Origin: Buttiauxella gaviniae ATCC 51604
GTDB taxonomy: Bacteria > Pseudomonadota > Gammaproteobacteria > Enterobacterales > Enterobacteriaceae
NCBI RefSeq assembly: GCF_001654835.1
Contig: NZ_LXEP01000036.1
Location: 124,001-188,000 of the forward strand
Direction of reading: 5' to 3'
Length of the DNA stretch: 64,000 nt
Shown here piece by piece: positions 21,943 to 31,109 of this stretch. The position numbers and the translations under genes are program-made. Under the pieces are notes generated by a model, which was not told the origin of the DNA, searched no databases, and saw only the letters and a list, made by a program, of their open reading frames with translations. Within the stretch, counting starts at the first letter, position 1. Each line of letters begins with the position of its first letter.

Positions 21943-22746
21943 ATGATGACTTTCGATCGACAAACCTATTTTGCGCGTATCGGTTTTCATGGTGAAGCCG
22001 TACCCACCTTAGAAACCTTGCAACATATTCATCTGCTGCATACTTGTTCCATTCCTTTCGAAAACCTGGATGCGCTTCTTGGTCGAACCATCAGGCTTGA
22101 GCTCGATAATGTTTTTGAAAAGCTTGTTGTCGCTGGGCGAGGAGGCTATTGCTATGAGCAAAATGCCTTGCTGCGCGCAGCGCTTGAAGACATTGGTTTT
22201 GGAGTGGAAGACCTGGCGGCGAGAGTGTTGATCACGCAACCGCCTGAAATGCCAGCAAGAACGCACCGACTATTGCTGGTGACGATAAATAAACAGCGTT
22301 ATCTGGCAGATGTAGGATTTGGTGGGAAAACACTGACTTCCCCTTTGCGGCTGGAAACTGATGTTGAGCAGCCTACGGCGCATGGTGTCTATCGCTTAAC
22401 GCATCTGGACGGCGATTACTTGCTGAGCATCAAACAACAAGATGGCTGGATGCCTCTGTATCGGTTTGATCTGCAACCCCAATATTTCAGTGATTTTCAG
22501 GTCGCAAATCACTATGTTTCGACCTGGCCTGAATCGCATTTCCGTCATCATTTAATGTTGTGTTTGCATAAACCCGATGGCACGACGTTAACGCTGAGTA
22601 ACCGGCAGTTTAGCGGCGAGCAACGCGAGGATATGGCTGATGAGAGGGCGGTGTATCAACTACTGCAAGAAAAGTTTGGCTTGCGGTTGGACCACGAGCA
22701 GTACGGCATCAGCTTTGATGAGTTTGCCTCCATCTGCCCCAAATGA
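21943..22746 (+). CDS. nhoA: Arylamine N-acetyltransferase (NhoA/NAT)
   Basis: 267 residues. The NAT catalytic triad is visible: Cys in GRGGYCYEQN (near residue 70), His in ARTHRLLLV (near 108) and Asp in YLADVGFGGKT (near 123). It transfers acetyl from acetyl-CoA to arylamines and N-hydroxyarylamines in the cytoplasm. E. coli NhoA is 281 residues; this one is shorter at the C-terminus. Two tandem ATG codons start it, after AAGAGGTTGAG. Confidence 0.9.
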   Translation: MMTFDRQTYFARIGFHGEAVPTLETLQHIHLLHTCSIPFENLDALLGRTIRLELDNVFEKLVVAGRGGYCYEQNALLRAALEDIGFGVEDLAARVLITQPPEMPARTHRLLLVTINKQRYLADVGFGGKTLTSPLRLETDVEQPTAHGVYRLTHLDGDYLLSIKQQDGWMPLYRFDLQPQYFSDFQVANHYVSTWPESHFRHHLMLCLHKPDGTTLTLSNRQFSGEQREDMADERAVYQLLQEKFGLRLDHEQYGISFDEFASICPK

Positions 22747-22812
22747 TTTTCTATTGCTATAACTTGGTATTTTAACGTAAGAATAGAGTTCGCCGTTCAA
22801 AGGAGATTTGTT

Positions 22813-23043
22813 GTGCCGCATATTACCGTAAAGCACTTTCCGCGTGAGTTGACTGAAGAACAAAAAGAAGCGCTTGCCGCTGATATTTGTGCCGTGCTGA
22901 AGAAGCACTTTGATTCATCTGACGAGTCGCTCTCTGTTGCGCTAACCCCTATCCAGAAAGATCGCTGGAAAGAGGATGTCTACGATAAAGAGATAGCTCC
23001 GGCACTGGATACTTTGGCCAAAAAACCGGGTTACAGTATGTAG
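22813..23043 (+). CDS. pptA: 4-oxalocrotonate tautomerase-like PptA
   Basis: 76 residues, starting at a GTG after AAAGGAGA. After loss of the start Met the N-terminal Pro (PHITVKHFPRELTEEQKEAL) is the catalytic base of the tautomerase superfamily. It resembles E. coli YdcE/PptA (77 residues). Its natural substrate is unknown. In K-12 pptA is also near nhoA. Confidence 0.9.
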   Translation: MPHITVKHFPRELTEEQKEALAADICAVLKKHFDSSDESLSVALTPIQKDRWKEDVYDKEIAPALDTLAKKPGYSM

Positions 23044-23051
23044 TGTCACTA

Positions 23052-23082
23052 CATAGCCGCTCTGTTATCCGGAGCGGCTATG
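23052..23082. terminator. Hairpin between pptA and tqsA
   Basis: Eleven-base arms CATAGCCGCTC and GAGCGGCTATG with a nine-base loop between convergent genes. The U-run is short (CTCTTT), so termination is probable but not certain. A second palindrome (TATGTAGTG/CACTACATA) overlaps the pptA stop. Confidence 0.65.
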
Positions 23083-23087
23083 GCTCT

Positions 23088-24122
23088 TTAGTTATTGGTC
23101 ACATCACTCAACAGCACGGCAATACTCTTGCCACCCTCGTTTTGTTCAAGTGCTATTTTCACCGCGATAGTCAGTGGAACCGACAGTAGCATTCCCACCG
23201 GGCCCAGCAGCCAGCCCCAAAAAATCAACGACAAGAAAACCACCAGAGTAGATAAACCTAATCCTCGCCCCATCATGCGTGGTTCGATGATATTGCCAAA
23301 CACCAGGTTGATGGCCAGATAACCGGCAACGACAAGCAGTGCATCATACAGTCCACTAAATACCAGCACCTGCGCAACCGGTGGGATTGCGGCGAGAACG
23401 GATCCAATATTGGGAATATAGTTGAGTGAGAAGGCGAGCAGCCCCCAGACAAAGGCAAAACGCACATCCAGCATGGCTAACATTATCCAGACCACCAACC
23501 CCGTCACCAAACTGATAGCGGTTTTTAGCACTAGATAATGGCTGACGCTGTCCAAAGCTCGCTGGATAGCACCCATACCTTCTGCCGGTCGGGACATCAA
23601 TTGTTGAAGTTTTACCGGCAATTGCGGTACTTCAATCAACATAAATACTACGGTCAGAAGCAGTAAAAAGATTGAGGTCATCGCATTGGAAAGCTGAGTG
23701 ATAAGACTTGTGACTAACGTCATTGCCGCATTCGGGTCGATATACTTAACCAGTTCATCCACCGACACAGAAATCCCGACCCGTTGTAGCCACGGATCAA
23801 GTGTTTGCAGAGGGGAGATTAACAAGGAACGGTATTGCGGCAGCGTACGCGTCAGCTCATTAAGCGTGGTTCCCAGGTAGGCGAGCAGTACAGCCATGAA
23901 GAAAATAATTACTGAAATGACGAAGGTGATCGCCAGCACTCGCGGGACACGTATGCGCTCCAGACGACGAATCATTGGGTTGAGGATAATGGCAATAAAC
24001 AGTGCCAGAATAAATGGCACGATTATCTCAGCAGCCACTTTTATCCCCACAAGGATGATGACTAACATCCCCAACATAATGACTACTTTTAATCCACTTA
24101 ACGTAATTATGGGTTTTGCCAT
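23088..24122 (-). CDS. tqsA: AI-2E family exporter TqsA (YdgG)
   Basis: 344 residues, as in E. coli. Seven or eight membrane helices, with the AI-2E family signatures [11 protein letters not shown]-type (here [20 protein letters not shown]) and [20 protein letters not shown]. In E. coli it exports the signal autoinducer-2; the wider family includes ion antiporters. It is divergent from mdtJI, as in K-12, with a long intergenic region and a tract of nine C upstream of its start. Confidence 0.93.
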   Translation of the reverse strand: MAKPIITLSGLKVVIMLGMLVIILVGIKVAAEIIVPFILALFIAIILNPMIRRLERIRVPRVLAITFVISVIIFFMAVLLAYLGTTLNELTRTLPQYRSLLISPLQTLDPWLQRVGISVSVDELVKYIDPNAAMTLVTSLITQLSNAMTSIFLLLLTVVFMLIEVPQLPVKLQQLMSRPAEGMGAIQRALDSVSHYLVLKTAISLVTGLVVWIMLAMLDVRFAFVWGLLAFSLNYIPNIGSVLAAIPPVAQVLVFSGLYDALLVVAGYLAINLVFGNIIEPRMMGRGLGLSTLVVFLSLIFWGWLLGPVGMLLSVPLTIAVKIALEQNEGGKSIAVLLSDVTNN

Positions 24123-24654
24123 TATTGACGGTCTCCATCAGAATAATCCGTTCCTTAATTGGCTATATAGTACGGGGGGGGGAAAGGAGGGGTATACACT
24201 TATTTTCTGCCACACAAGCGTAAAGAATTGAAAATGGAAGTCAGGCATCTTGCGAAATATGGTACAAATTCAGCGTGTTTGACTACTGAGGACAATTTAC
24301 TATCCGCAACTGATGAGAAGCAACACCGCGGATACGTTGTGAAAACTATGGACATTATGCTTACGAACAAGCTGTTCAAAACGTTATTAACCCATCAAGC
24401 CCCATCTTTCTCTTCTGCTTTCTCGCTTTCCGGTGAACAACACTGGCGTAACGCGCTGTAGATTCACTCTCCTGTTTTTCCCTTGATACTTCGCGCCCAG
24501 TTGCGTTGACTGCACCGGCTTGCTTACGGTCTTGTCGCCTTACTGGTACACGAATTATTCCGGGTAAATAAGCTTATTTTTTATTCAGCTTGTGCGCTTT
24601 ATTTAGCACCTTACAAGCATTAGTACGGCTATTTTCTCTATCAGGAGAGGAATC
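24123..24654. other. tqsA-mdtJ intergenic region
   Basis: 532 bases between divergent genes. Near tqsA there is a run of nine G (24174-24182) followed by GAAAGGAGG. An ERIC derivative fills about 24479-24567, and the mdtJ ribosome binding site (CAGGAGAGG) ends the region. A 77-codon open frame at 24228-24461 has no family resemblance and is not called. Confidence 0.7.
24479..24567. repeat. ERIC derivative upstream of mdtJ
   Basis: Shows the outer ERIC portions in reverse orientation (CTTGATACTTCGCGC, GTTGCGTTGACTGCA, CTTGTCGCCTTACTGG, ACGAATTATTCCGGGT), but the central palindrome with the TAAGTAAGTGA arm is mostly lost, leaving about 89 bases. Confidence 0.65.
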
Positions 24655-25029
24655 ATGATCTATTGGATATTATTAGCATTGGCTATTATTGCCGAAATTA
24701 CCGGCACGTTATCCATGAAATGGTCCAGCGTCAGTGATGATAATCTCGGCTATATTTTTATGCTGTTGATGATCACCTTGTCTTATATTTTATTATCATT
24801 TTCGGTTAAAAAAATCGCCCTTGGTGTCGCGTATGCCATGTGGGAAGGAATTGGTATTTTATTTATTACCCTTTTCAGTGTTTTGTTGTTCGACGAATCG
24901 ATCTCACTACTGAAAATCATCGGTCTGACCACGTTAGTGGTGGGGATTGCTTTGATTAAATCGGGAACCAGCGCTAAAAAAACGCGAACGGTAAAACCAG
25001 CAAAGGAGAGCGAACATGCAATCGTTTGA
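24655..25029 (+). CDS. mdtJ: Spermidine exporter subunit MdtJ (SMR family)
   Basis: 124 residues with four membrane helices. SMR features: a conserved Glu in the first helix ([20 protein letters not shown]) and [14 protein letters not shown] in the third, plus [14 protein letters not shown] in the last part. With MdtI it forms a heteromeric pump that expels spermidine. It overlaps mdtI by 14 bases, a sign of translational coupling. Confidence 0.94.
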   Translation: MIYWILLALAIIAEITGTLSMKWSSVSDDNLGYIFMLLMITLSYILLSFSVKKIALGVAYAMWEGIGILFITLFSVLLFDESISLLKIIGLTTLVVGIALIKSGTSAKKTRTVKPAKESEHAIV

Positions 25030-25345
25030 ATGGGTTCACGCGCTATGGCTGTTCCTGGCAATCGTGTTAGAAATTGCCGCTAATATTTTCTTGAAACACT
25101 CTGATGGTTTTCGCCGTTTTGGCTACGGCATATTGTCGCTGTGTGCAGTTCTGGCAGCTTTCAGCGCGCTGGCGCAGGCAGTAAAAGGAATTGAACTGTC
25201 GGTCGCTTATGCACTATGGGGTGGCTTCGGCATTATCGCTACCGTGGCGGCTGGCTGGATTTTATTCGGCCAGCGTCTTAACCATAAAGGCTGGGTGGGG
25301 CTGGTTTTATTACTAGCGGGCATGGTGCTTATCAAACTTGCATAA
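25016..25345 (+). CDS. mdtI: Spermidine exporter subunit MdtI (SMR family)
   Basis: 109 residues with four helices. The membrane-embedded Glu sits in [20 protein letters not shown] and the third-helix motif is [20 protein letters not shown]. Partner of MdtJ. It starts inside mdtJ with AAAGGAG upstream. Confidence 0.94.
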   Translation: MQSFEWVHALWLFLAIVLEIAANIFLKHSDGFRRFGYGILSLCAVLAAFSALAQAVKGIELSVAYALWGGFGIIATVAAGWILFGQRLNHKGWVGLVLLLAGMVLIKLA

Positions 25346-25380
25346 AAGCAAACCGCCGGGCGTGATACCCGGCGGTGAAA

Positions 25381-26187
25381 TTATTGGCTGGCTAAACTCT
25401 GTAGCTGGTCACGAAACCCCGTCACAGAAATCGCCCGATTATCTGCACGATAACGATCTTTCGCCGCAGGCGCTGAGCTCTGCACCGCAATCAGCTGCCA
25501 ACCATTTTCCGTTTTCAGCATCAAGGGTGAGCCACTATCACCAGGCAATGTATCGCACTGATGCGAGAGAACAGTTTTCTGTGCCCAGCCGGTAATCAGG
25601 CAATCATTATGCGTATAGAGATCGTCCAGATGATCCTCGGGATAACCCGACTGCGTGACTTTACGATTCTGATTTTTAAGCGCTTCGGTTAGTGCGTCAC
25701 GATCACCCTCAAACAATGGCAACGGCGTGATACCTGAAGGCGGGTTGTGCAAAATAATCAGACCAAAATCATGAGGTGCTGCACTGGCAGGGACAATCCA
25801 ACCGTCGCCATCGGGTTTAAGGCGACGACCCAGCGTTGATTCAACCCGACCTTCAATATCATGAATTTCATAACGCCATTTGCCTTTATTAGACACAAAG
25901 CGCAAAGCGATGGCTTTATCGGGTTTCCCATGGGGTGGTTGCAGCAAACAGTGCCCGGCGGTAAGTGCCAGGTGAGGGGAAATTAAGGTCGCGGTGCAAA
26001 GATTGCCGCTCGCCGTCTCAAGTTGACCGATAGCATCCCACGGCGGTGTTGCGGGATCATTCACTCTTGTGCGGTCATCCTTGCCAAAAAACAGCGTTTT
26101 GACATTCGCAGCACTTTCGTCATCAGCATGAGAAAGGGCAGGCAACAAACACAGTACACCTAACAACATCACAACTTTTTTGCGCAT
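25381..26187 (-). CDS. ydgD: YdgD, trypsin-like periplasmic serine protease
   Basis: 268 residues with a signal peptide (cleavage after ALSHA near residue 21). The catalytic triad is visible: His in ALTAGHCLL, Asp in HDFGLIILH, Ser in [11 protein letters not shown]. Cysteines near the His and Ser are conserved. A chymotrypsin-fold protease of unknown substrate. In E. coli it lies with asr and ydgU in an acid-linked locus; the same order is kept here. Confidence 0.92.
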   Translation of the reverse strand: MRKKVVMLLGVLCLLPALSHADDESAANVKTLFFGKDDRTRVNDPATPPWDAIGQLETASGNLCTATLISPHLALTAGHCLLQPPHGKPDKAIALRFVSNKGKWRYEIHDIEGRVESTLGRRLKPDGDGWIVPASAAPHDFGLIILHNPPSGITPLPLFEGDRDALTEALKNQNRKVTQSGYPEDHLDDLYTHNDCLITGWAQKTVLSHQCDTLPGDSGSPLMLKTENGWQLIAVQSSAPAAKDRYRADNRAISVTGFRDQLQSLASQ

Positions 26188-26284
26188 ATCACTCTCTGTG
26201 GGGCGATTAATTTTGATTGTTATATAAACCCAGCGAATGGACTAACTATAGACGGGTCGCACAAAAAGTGGGAGTAAAAAGTCA

Positions 26285-26368
26285 TTACAGCCAGAAGCTT
26301 AGCGTAATAATGCCGCAAAGAATAAGCAGCGTGAGGATGATTTCAAAGCTGTAGCGTCGCAACATCAT
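26285..26368 (-). CDS. ydgU: YdgU, 27-residue membrane protein
   Basis: A short frame, missed by ordinary length cut-offs, runs from tandem ATG codons (26366-26368, 26363-26365) to TAA (26285-26287). The product begins MMLRRYSFEIILTLLIL and is one hydrophobic helix. Position (between asr and ydgD) and sequence type match E. coli YdgU, a small acid-inducible membrane protein. GGAG lies five bases before the first ATG. Confidence 0.8.
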   Translation of the reverse strand: MMLRRYSFEIILTLLILCGIITLSFWL

Positions 26369-26384
26369 CCAGACTCCGGAAGTA

Positions 26385-26410
26385 AACACCCGGCGAACCG
26401 GGTGTTTTTA
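26385..26410. terminator. Hairpin between asr and ydgU
   Basis: Nine-base arms AACACCCGG and CCGGGTGTT; on the minus strand the loop is TTCG, a very stable tetraloop. A T run follows only on the plus strand, so on the minus strand it could be a partial stop that lets some asr transcripts continue into ydgU-ydgD. Confidence 0.6.
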
Positions 26411-26530
26411 ACCGTCATACTTCACGTTATCGGTGTGTTGGCGTCGGTAGTTCATCCCAGTCACATAGTTATCTACGCTTCTGGGGACTCACTTGCTTGC
26501 CACCTGCCGACAACTCAAATTATGCAGGTT
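26409..26530. repeat. ERIC element downstream of asr
   Basis: About 122 bases in reverse ERIC orientation: CGTCATACTTCACG, the central repeat CATCCCAGTCACATAG and CTTCTGGGGACTCACT, then CTTGCCACCTGC and CAACTCAAATTATG. It lies in the asr 3' region and adds a long hairpin to that transcript. Confidence 0.8.
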
Positions 26531-26568
26531 AGTAGTGTGGCTATGCTTTCGGGATAACCCCGATAACC

Positions 26569-26892
26569 TTATGCAGCTGGCTGAGTTGCAGGTTTTGCTG
26601 CTTCAGTTTTAGCGGTAGGTTTTTTGTGGTGCTTTTTAGCAGACTGGGCTTTCTGTGCAGCTGGTTTTGCTGCTTCAGTTTTCTTCACTTCTTTTTTGTG
26701 TTTTTTAGCGGCTTGTGCTTTCTGCTCGGTAGCTGCTTTTTTGTGTTTTTTATGATGAGTAGTTTTTGCAGCAGGAGCTTTAGCTGCAGCAGAAGTGGTA
26801 GCAGGAGCTGGAGTCGCAGTAGTCTCAGCAGCGAAAGCAGCAGAAGACAGACCCATTGCAGCGGCAACAACCAGAGCTAATACTTTATTCAT
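26569..26892 (-). CDS. asr: Acid shock protein Asr
   Basis: 107 residues. Signal peptide ([20 protein letters not shown], cut near AFA-AET). The rest is low complexity: Ala, Lys, His, Pro and Thr in repeats such as [20 protein letters not shown]. This very basic composition is typical of Asr, a periplasmic protein strongly induced by low external pH and, in E. coli, dependent on RstAB. An RstA-like box and a -10 box lie upstream. Confidence 0.95.
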   Translation of the reverse strand: MNKVLALVVAAAMGLSSAAFAAETTATPAPATTSAAAKAPAAKTTHHKKHKKAATEQKAQAAKKHKKEVKKTEAAKPAAQKAQSAKKHHKKPTAKTEAAKPATQPAA

Positions 26893-26957
26893 CTCGACAT
26901 CCTCAATTCATGTTTGAATTCATGTTTGTTTGAAGCCCTGCGGGGCCGTTGAGATGA

Positions 26958-26963
26958 ACTATA
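26958..26963 (-). promoter_or_regulatory. asr -10 box
   Basis: TATAGT on the minus strand within CTATAGT, about 65 bases before the asr start. With the RstA-like box upstream it forms a plausible activated promoter; no good -35 is seen, which fits activator dependence. Confidence 0.5.
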
Positions 26964-27005
26964 GACTTGTGGATCAACGCGTTCAGTGAGTGATTGGTTT
27001 CGGCG

Positions 27006-27019
27006 TGTAACGGTTTGTA
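27006..27019 (-). promoter_or_regulatory. RstA-like box in the asr promoter
   Basis: TACAAACCGTTACA on the minus strand resembles the RstA consensus TACATNTNGTTACA with two mismatches. The box centre is about 50 bases upstream of the -10 box, near -61, a usual activator position. It is enclosed in an eight-base inverted repeat (GGCGTGTA/TACACGCC). rstA and rstB are in this same window. Confidence 0.5.
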
Positions 27020-27050
27020 CACGCCGGGGAATTGATGAAGAAATTTCGTG

Positions 27051-27130
27051 GTAGGTCGGATTAGCGCAGCGACATCCGACATAACCTGCGTCAATGGTGG
27101 ATGTCGCTAACGCTAACGCTAATCCCCCCC
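27051..27130. repeat. REP-like palindrome pair between asr and the M32 gene
   Basis: GTCGGATTAGCGCAGCGACA and, about 20 bases later, GGATGTCGCTAACGCTAACG lie in opposite orientation. A related unit is found at 34521-34551. They look like REP/BIME units; function is probably in mRNA ends or DNA topology. Confidence 0.6.
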
Positions 27131-27172
27131 TATAAAACCCGAATTATTTAGGGCGCGGACAGGTGAGGAAGA

Positions 27173-28657
27173 TTAAAGGTAACGCGCTTCTAAATGTTTG
27201 CGGAAATACAACGGGTTAAGGTCTTCACCGGTAGCGTTGGTAATCAACTCTGAAGTGGTGAAGCGGCTGCCGTGTTGCCAGATATTCTGACGTAGCCAAT
27301 CGAACAATGCGCTGAAGTTTCCTTCCGCAATATCGCTTTCGAGCTGTGGCAGTGCGAGTTTTGCCGCATTGAACAGTTGAGCAGCATACATTGCGCCCAG
27401 CGTGTACGAAGGGAAGTAACCGAAAGCACCGTCCGTCCAATGAATATCCTGCATACAACCATTACGGAAGTTATCTTTGGTGGAAAGCCCCAACCATTGC
27501 TGCATTTTTTCATCCCACAGTGCCGGGATGTCTTCCACTTCAATTTCACCATCAATCAGCGCACGTTCGATTTCGTAACGTAAAACTACGTGGGCCGGAT
27601 AGCTGACTTCATCTGCATCAACGCGAATAAAACCACGCTCGACACGCTGGTTAACGGCAATAAAGTTTGCTGTTTCAAATGCGGGTTGTTTGCCAAAACG
27701 CTCAGTGACCATCGGTAGCAGCAGTTTAAGAAACTCTTTGCTACGCCCTAATTGCATCTCAAAGAACAGACTTTGTGACTCATGAATCGCCGTGGAACGC
27801 GCCAGAGCAACAGGCTGGCCGAGCCATTCACGTGGCAGGTTCTGCTCGTAACGCGCATGGCCCGTTTCGTGGATAACGCCAAACAGTGCGCTTACCAGAT
27901 CTGTTTCATCGTAACGCGTGGTAATGCGTACATCTTCCGGCACGCCGCCGCAGAACGGATGCGCACTGACATCAAGTCGGCCGCCGTTAAAATCAAAGCC
28001 CAGCAGCTTCATGGTTTCCAGACCAAGCTCGCGCTGATCGTGCGTAGCGAATGGGCCAACAGGAGTTATAACCGACTCTTTTGCTTGTTTATCGACAACT
28101 TTTTGCAGCAACTCAGGCAGCCAGGTGCGCAAGTCGCCAAACAGAACGTCAAGTTTAGAGCTGGTCATCCCTGGTTCATAAATGTCTAACAGCGCGTCGT
28201 AGGGGGATTTCCCCTTTGCTTCTGCGCGCAGTTTCGCCTCTTCACGGCTAACACGAACCACTTCTTTTAAATTGGTGGAAAAACCCTGCCAGTCGTTGGC
28301 TGGGCGTTGCGTGCGCCAGCCATGTTCACAGCGCGTCCCAACCAGCGATTTTTCTTCTACCAGTGATGCGGGTAATAAAATGGCTTCTTGGTACTGGCGT
28401 GTCATTTCACGCAGGTTTGCACGTTCAACATCATCCAAATTTTCCTGAACCGCGGCCTGCAATAGCGTAGCGATTTTTTTATCGGTCAGGATTTGGTGCT
28501 GCAAAACACTCAGTTCGGCCAGGGCTTCGCCGCGTGCTGTGCTGCCGTTTGGTGGCATATTGGTGAACATATCCCAGCCAGCGATGGCCGAGAGATGTCC
28601 AAAACGTGAAAGACGCTGGAAGGTGCGGGTGAGATGATTATAGTTTTGCTTTTCCAT
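27173..28657 (-). CDS. Carboxypeptidase of family M32 (Taq type)
   Basis: 494 residues, the usual size for M32. The zinc site is present: HETGH in the segment FGVIHETGHARYEQNLPRE, with a downstream HESQSLFFE supplying the third ligand. Also seen are WDMFTNMPPNGSTARGEALA near the N-terminus and DEVSYPAHVVLRYEIERALI. It removes C-terminal residues from peptides in the cytoplasm. K-12 has no gene here; it stands between asr and ynfM and has an average composition for the region. Confidence 0.93.
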   Translation of the reverse strand: MEKQNYNHLTRTFQRLSRFGHLSAIAGWDMFTNMPPNGSTARGEALAELSVLQHQILTDKKIATLLQAAVQENLDDVERANLREMTRQYQEAILLPASLVEEKSLVGTRCEHGWRTQRPANDWQGFSTNLKEVVRVSREEAKLRAEAKGKSPYDALLDIYEPGMTSSKLDVLFGDLRTWLPELLQKVVDKQAKESVITPVGPFATHDQRELGLETMKLLGFDFNGGRLDVSAHPFCGGVPEDVRITTRYDETDLVSALFGVIHETGHARYEQNLPREWLGQPVALARSTAIHESQSLFFEMQLGRSKEFLKLLLPMVTERFGKQPAFETANFIAVNQRVERGFIRVDADEVSYPAHVVLRYEIERALIDGEIEVEDIPALWDEKMQQWLGLSTKDNFRNGCMQDIHWTDGAFGYFPSYTLGAMYAAQLFNAAKLALPQLESDIAEGNFSALFDWLRQNIWQHGSRFTTSELITNATGEDLNPLYFRKHLEARYL

Positions 28658-28730
28658 AGGGCCTCATAAAGAGATGGTTTACGCTGCGAAAATAGCAAAA
28701 AGCCATCCCGAAAACGAGGCCGTAACGGGG

Positions 28731-29981
28731 TTATTGTGCGCGATGATGCAAACGCGTCCCCACCAGTAAGGATATGACCAAAAGTGAGCCAATAAAACTG
28801 GCGACTCCCGGCCAGCCAAACTGGTGCCAGAACACTCCGCCGAGCGTTCCGGCAAGACTTGAACCGAGGTAATAGCTGAATAAATAAAGTGACGAGGCTT
28901 GCCCTTTAGCGCGTTTAGCTCGCGGGCCAATCCAGCCGCTGGCAACAGAGTGTGCGGCGAAGAATCCAGCTGAAAAGAGCAGCATGCCGATGAAGATAAT
29001 CGGCAACGGTGAAAAGACAGTTAACACCACGCCTGCCAGCATCACCGCGGTGGAAAAGACCATCACCGGGCCACGGCCAAATTTTGCGGTCATGGCCCCG
29101 GCTTTTGGCGAACTCCATGTTCCGGTTAAATACGCTACAGACAGAAGCCCGACCACCGCCTGGCTTAAATACCATGGCCCCTGCATCAGGCGATAACCAA
29201 TGTAGTTAAACAGGGTGACAAACGCCCCCATCAGCAAAAAGCCCTGCGCAAATAACAGAGGTAGCCCCTGATCGCGCCAGTGCAGCCGGAAGTTGATAAA
29301 CAGCGTTTTGGGCCGCAGCGAAGAGGGGCGGAAATGTTTTGAGGCGGGCAGTATTTTCCAGAACATTAACGCTGATGCCAGAGCGAAACAGCCAATAGCC
29401 GCAACCGCAATCCGCCAGTTAAAGAAGTCGGTCAACACGCCGCTTAACAGGCGGCCACTCATGCCACCAATTGAGTTCCCACTGATATACAGCCCCATCG
29501 AAAATGCCACCACGCTTGGGTGGATTTCTTCACTCAGATAGGTCATGCCCACCGCGGCAACACCGCTAAGAGACAGCCCAATCAGGGCACGCATCACCAA
29601 TATGCCATGCCAACTTGTCATCATGGTTGAAAGCAGCGTACAGCATGAGGCGAGTAATAGCGCCGTAACCATTACGGGTTTACGACCGATAGCATCGGAC
29701 AGTGGGCCAGTAAAGAGCAGCCCAATCGCCAGCATAGCAGTTGAAACAGATAGCGAAATACTGCTACTGGCCGGTGAGACACCAAATTCATGAGAAAGAA
29801 CCGGCAGTATCGGTTGTACACAATAAAGTAGCGCGAAGGTGGCAAGTCCTGCGGAAAAGAGCGCAAGCGTAACGCGCATAAATTGAGGTGAACCACGCTT
29901 GATGTAAGTGACCGGCTGGGGAGATCGTCTTTCGTCAATATCTGCTGCCGGGGCGGTGTTGACGAGGGTTGTACGGCTCAA
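28731..29981 (-). CDS. ynfM: MFS transporter YnfM
   Basis: 416 residues with twelve predicted helices. MFS loop motif GPLSDAIGRKPVM near residue 95, and strong similarity to E. coli YnfM (RGSPQFMRVTLALFSAGLAT, SFYLSEEIHPS-like TYLSEEIHPSVVAFSMGLYI). Substrate uncertain. Divergent from the LysR regulator ynfL, which likely controls it. Confidence 0.92.
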   Translation of the reverse strand: MSRTTLVNTAPAADIDERRSPQPVTYIKRGSPQFMRVTLALFSAGLATFALLYCVQPILPVLSHEFGVSPASSSISLSVSTAMLAIGLLFTGPLSDAIGRKPVMVTALLLASCCTLLSTMMTSWHGILVMRALIGLSLSGVAAVGMTYLSEEIHPSVVAFSMGLYISGNSIGGMSGRLLSGVLTDFFNWRIAVAAIGCFALASALMFWKILPASKHFRPSSLRPKTLFINFRLHWRDQGLPLLFAQGFLLMGAFVTLFNYIGYRLMQGPWYLSQAVVGLLSVAYLTGTWSSPKAGAMTAKFGRGPVMVFSTAVMLAGVVLTVFSPLPIIFIGMLLFSAGFFAAHSVASGWIGPRAKRAKGQASSLYLFSYYLGSSLAGTLGGVFWHQFGWPGVASFIGSLLVISLLVGTRLHHRAQ

Positions 29982-30083
29982 AATCGGTCCTTAAAAATAC
30001 ACAAATGAAGTCTTCTTTTCAGAGTAGAAAATTGTAATTGTTCTGTCTAATATATTAATAATCTCAATTGATATTTTAAAAGT

Positions 30084-30992
30084 ATGAATATTGAATTGCG
30101 TCACCTGCGTTACTTTATTGCCGTTGCTGAAGAGCTGCATTTTGGGCGAGCTGCCGCGCGTTTACGTATCTCTCAGCCACCTCTGAGCCAGCAAATTCAA
30201 ATCCTTGAACAGCAAATTGGTGCGCGTCTACTGGCGAGAACTAATCGCAGCGTGAATCTGACCGCCGCAGGTAGCCAGTTTTTGCAAGATGCCCGGCAGA
30301 TTTTAAGCCAGGTTGATGCAGCGGCAGGGCGCGCAGCCCGGCTTCATCAAGGGGAGACCGGCGAGTTGCGTATTGGTTTCACCTCATCCGCGCCCTTTAT
30401 TAAAACGGTATCCGATAGCCTTTCGACATTTCGCCGCAGCTACCCGGACGTACATCTCCAGATGCGGGAAATCAACACTCGCAAGCAAATTGCACCGTTA
30501 AACGACGGCGAACTCGAACTCGGTTTAATGCGCAACACGCGGCTCCCGGATACGCTCGACTGGAGTCTGGTTCTGCGTGAGCCACTACTGGCAATGGTGC
30601 ACCGTGACCATCCGTTAGCCCATTGGTCAAAAGTTTCTCTGCAACAGCTCGCAAATGAACCTTTTGTCTTCTTTGATCCGCTCGTTGGGACGGGGCTGTA
30701 TGAAGATATTCTTGGCTTGCTGCAACGCCACGGGATTTCACCCTACATCACCCAGGAAGTGGGCGAGGCCATGACCATCATTGGACTGGTGTCCGCCGGG
30801 TTAGGGGTATCGATACTTCCGGCGTCATTTAAACGTGTCCGTCTATCGGAAGTGGTGTGGCTACCCATTGATGAGCCAGAAGCGCAATCTGAAATGTGGC
30901 TCGTTTGGCCAAAGCATCGTGAACTTTCTGCGGCGGCACTTCGCATCTCTGCGCTGCTGACTGAGTCAATAACGACGTTAAAAGGTGGTTAA
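30084..30992 (+). CDS. ynfL: LysR-type regulator YnfL
   Basis: 302 residues. N-terminal winged helix-turn-helix (MNIELRHLRYFIAVAEELHF, then AARLRISQPPLSQQIQILEQ) and a substrate-binding-like effector domain (GELRIGFTSSAPFIKTVSDS). Close to E. coli YnfL. Divergent from ynfM across about 100 bases, the usual layout for a regulator and its target. Confidence 0.92.
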   Translation: MNIELRHLRYFIAVAEELHFGRAAARLRISQPPLSQQIQILEQQIGARLLARTNRSVNLTAAGSQFLQDARQILSQVDAAAGRAARLHQGETGELRIGFTSSAPFIKTVSDSLSTFRRSYPDVHLQMREINTRKQIAPLNDGELELGLMRNTRLPDTLDWSLVLREPLLAMVHRDHPLAHWSKVSLQQLANEPFVFFDPLVGTGLYEDILGLLQRHGISPYITQEVGEAMTIIGLVSAGLGVSILPASFKRVRLSEVVWLPIDEPEAQSEMWLVWPKHRELSAAALRISALLTESITTLKGG

Positions 30993-31075
30993 TACAGCAG
31001 ATTATGTGCGGTAAATCACAACCCTACCTAAATATTTGACTCCTTCACTTGAAGTGTTTCACCATAGCCCAAAGT

Positions 31076-31097
31076 TTATTTCGAAGCGCGAAAATAA
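31076..31097 (+). promoter_or_regulatory. Mlc operator upstream of mlc
   Basis: A 22-base near-palindrome with halves TTATTTCG and CGCGAAAATAA, 12 bases before the mlc start. It matches the Mlc/NagC-type operator, and E. coli mlc is known to repress itself. Confidence 0.75.
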
Positions 31098-31109
31098 AGG
31101 GAGTCGCAA

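Noticed and set aside
24228-24461. 77-codon open frame between tqsA and mdtJ
   Set aside because: No family likeness, no good ribosome binding site, and it lies in a promoter region next to an ERIC derivative.
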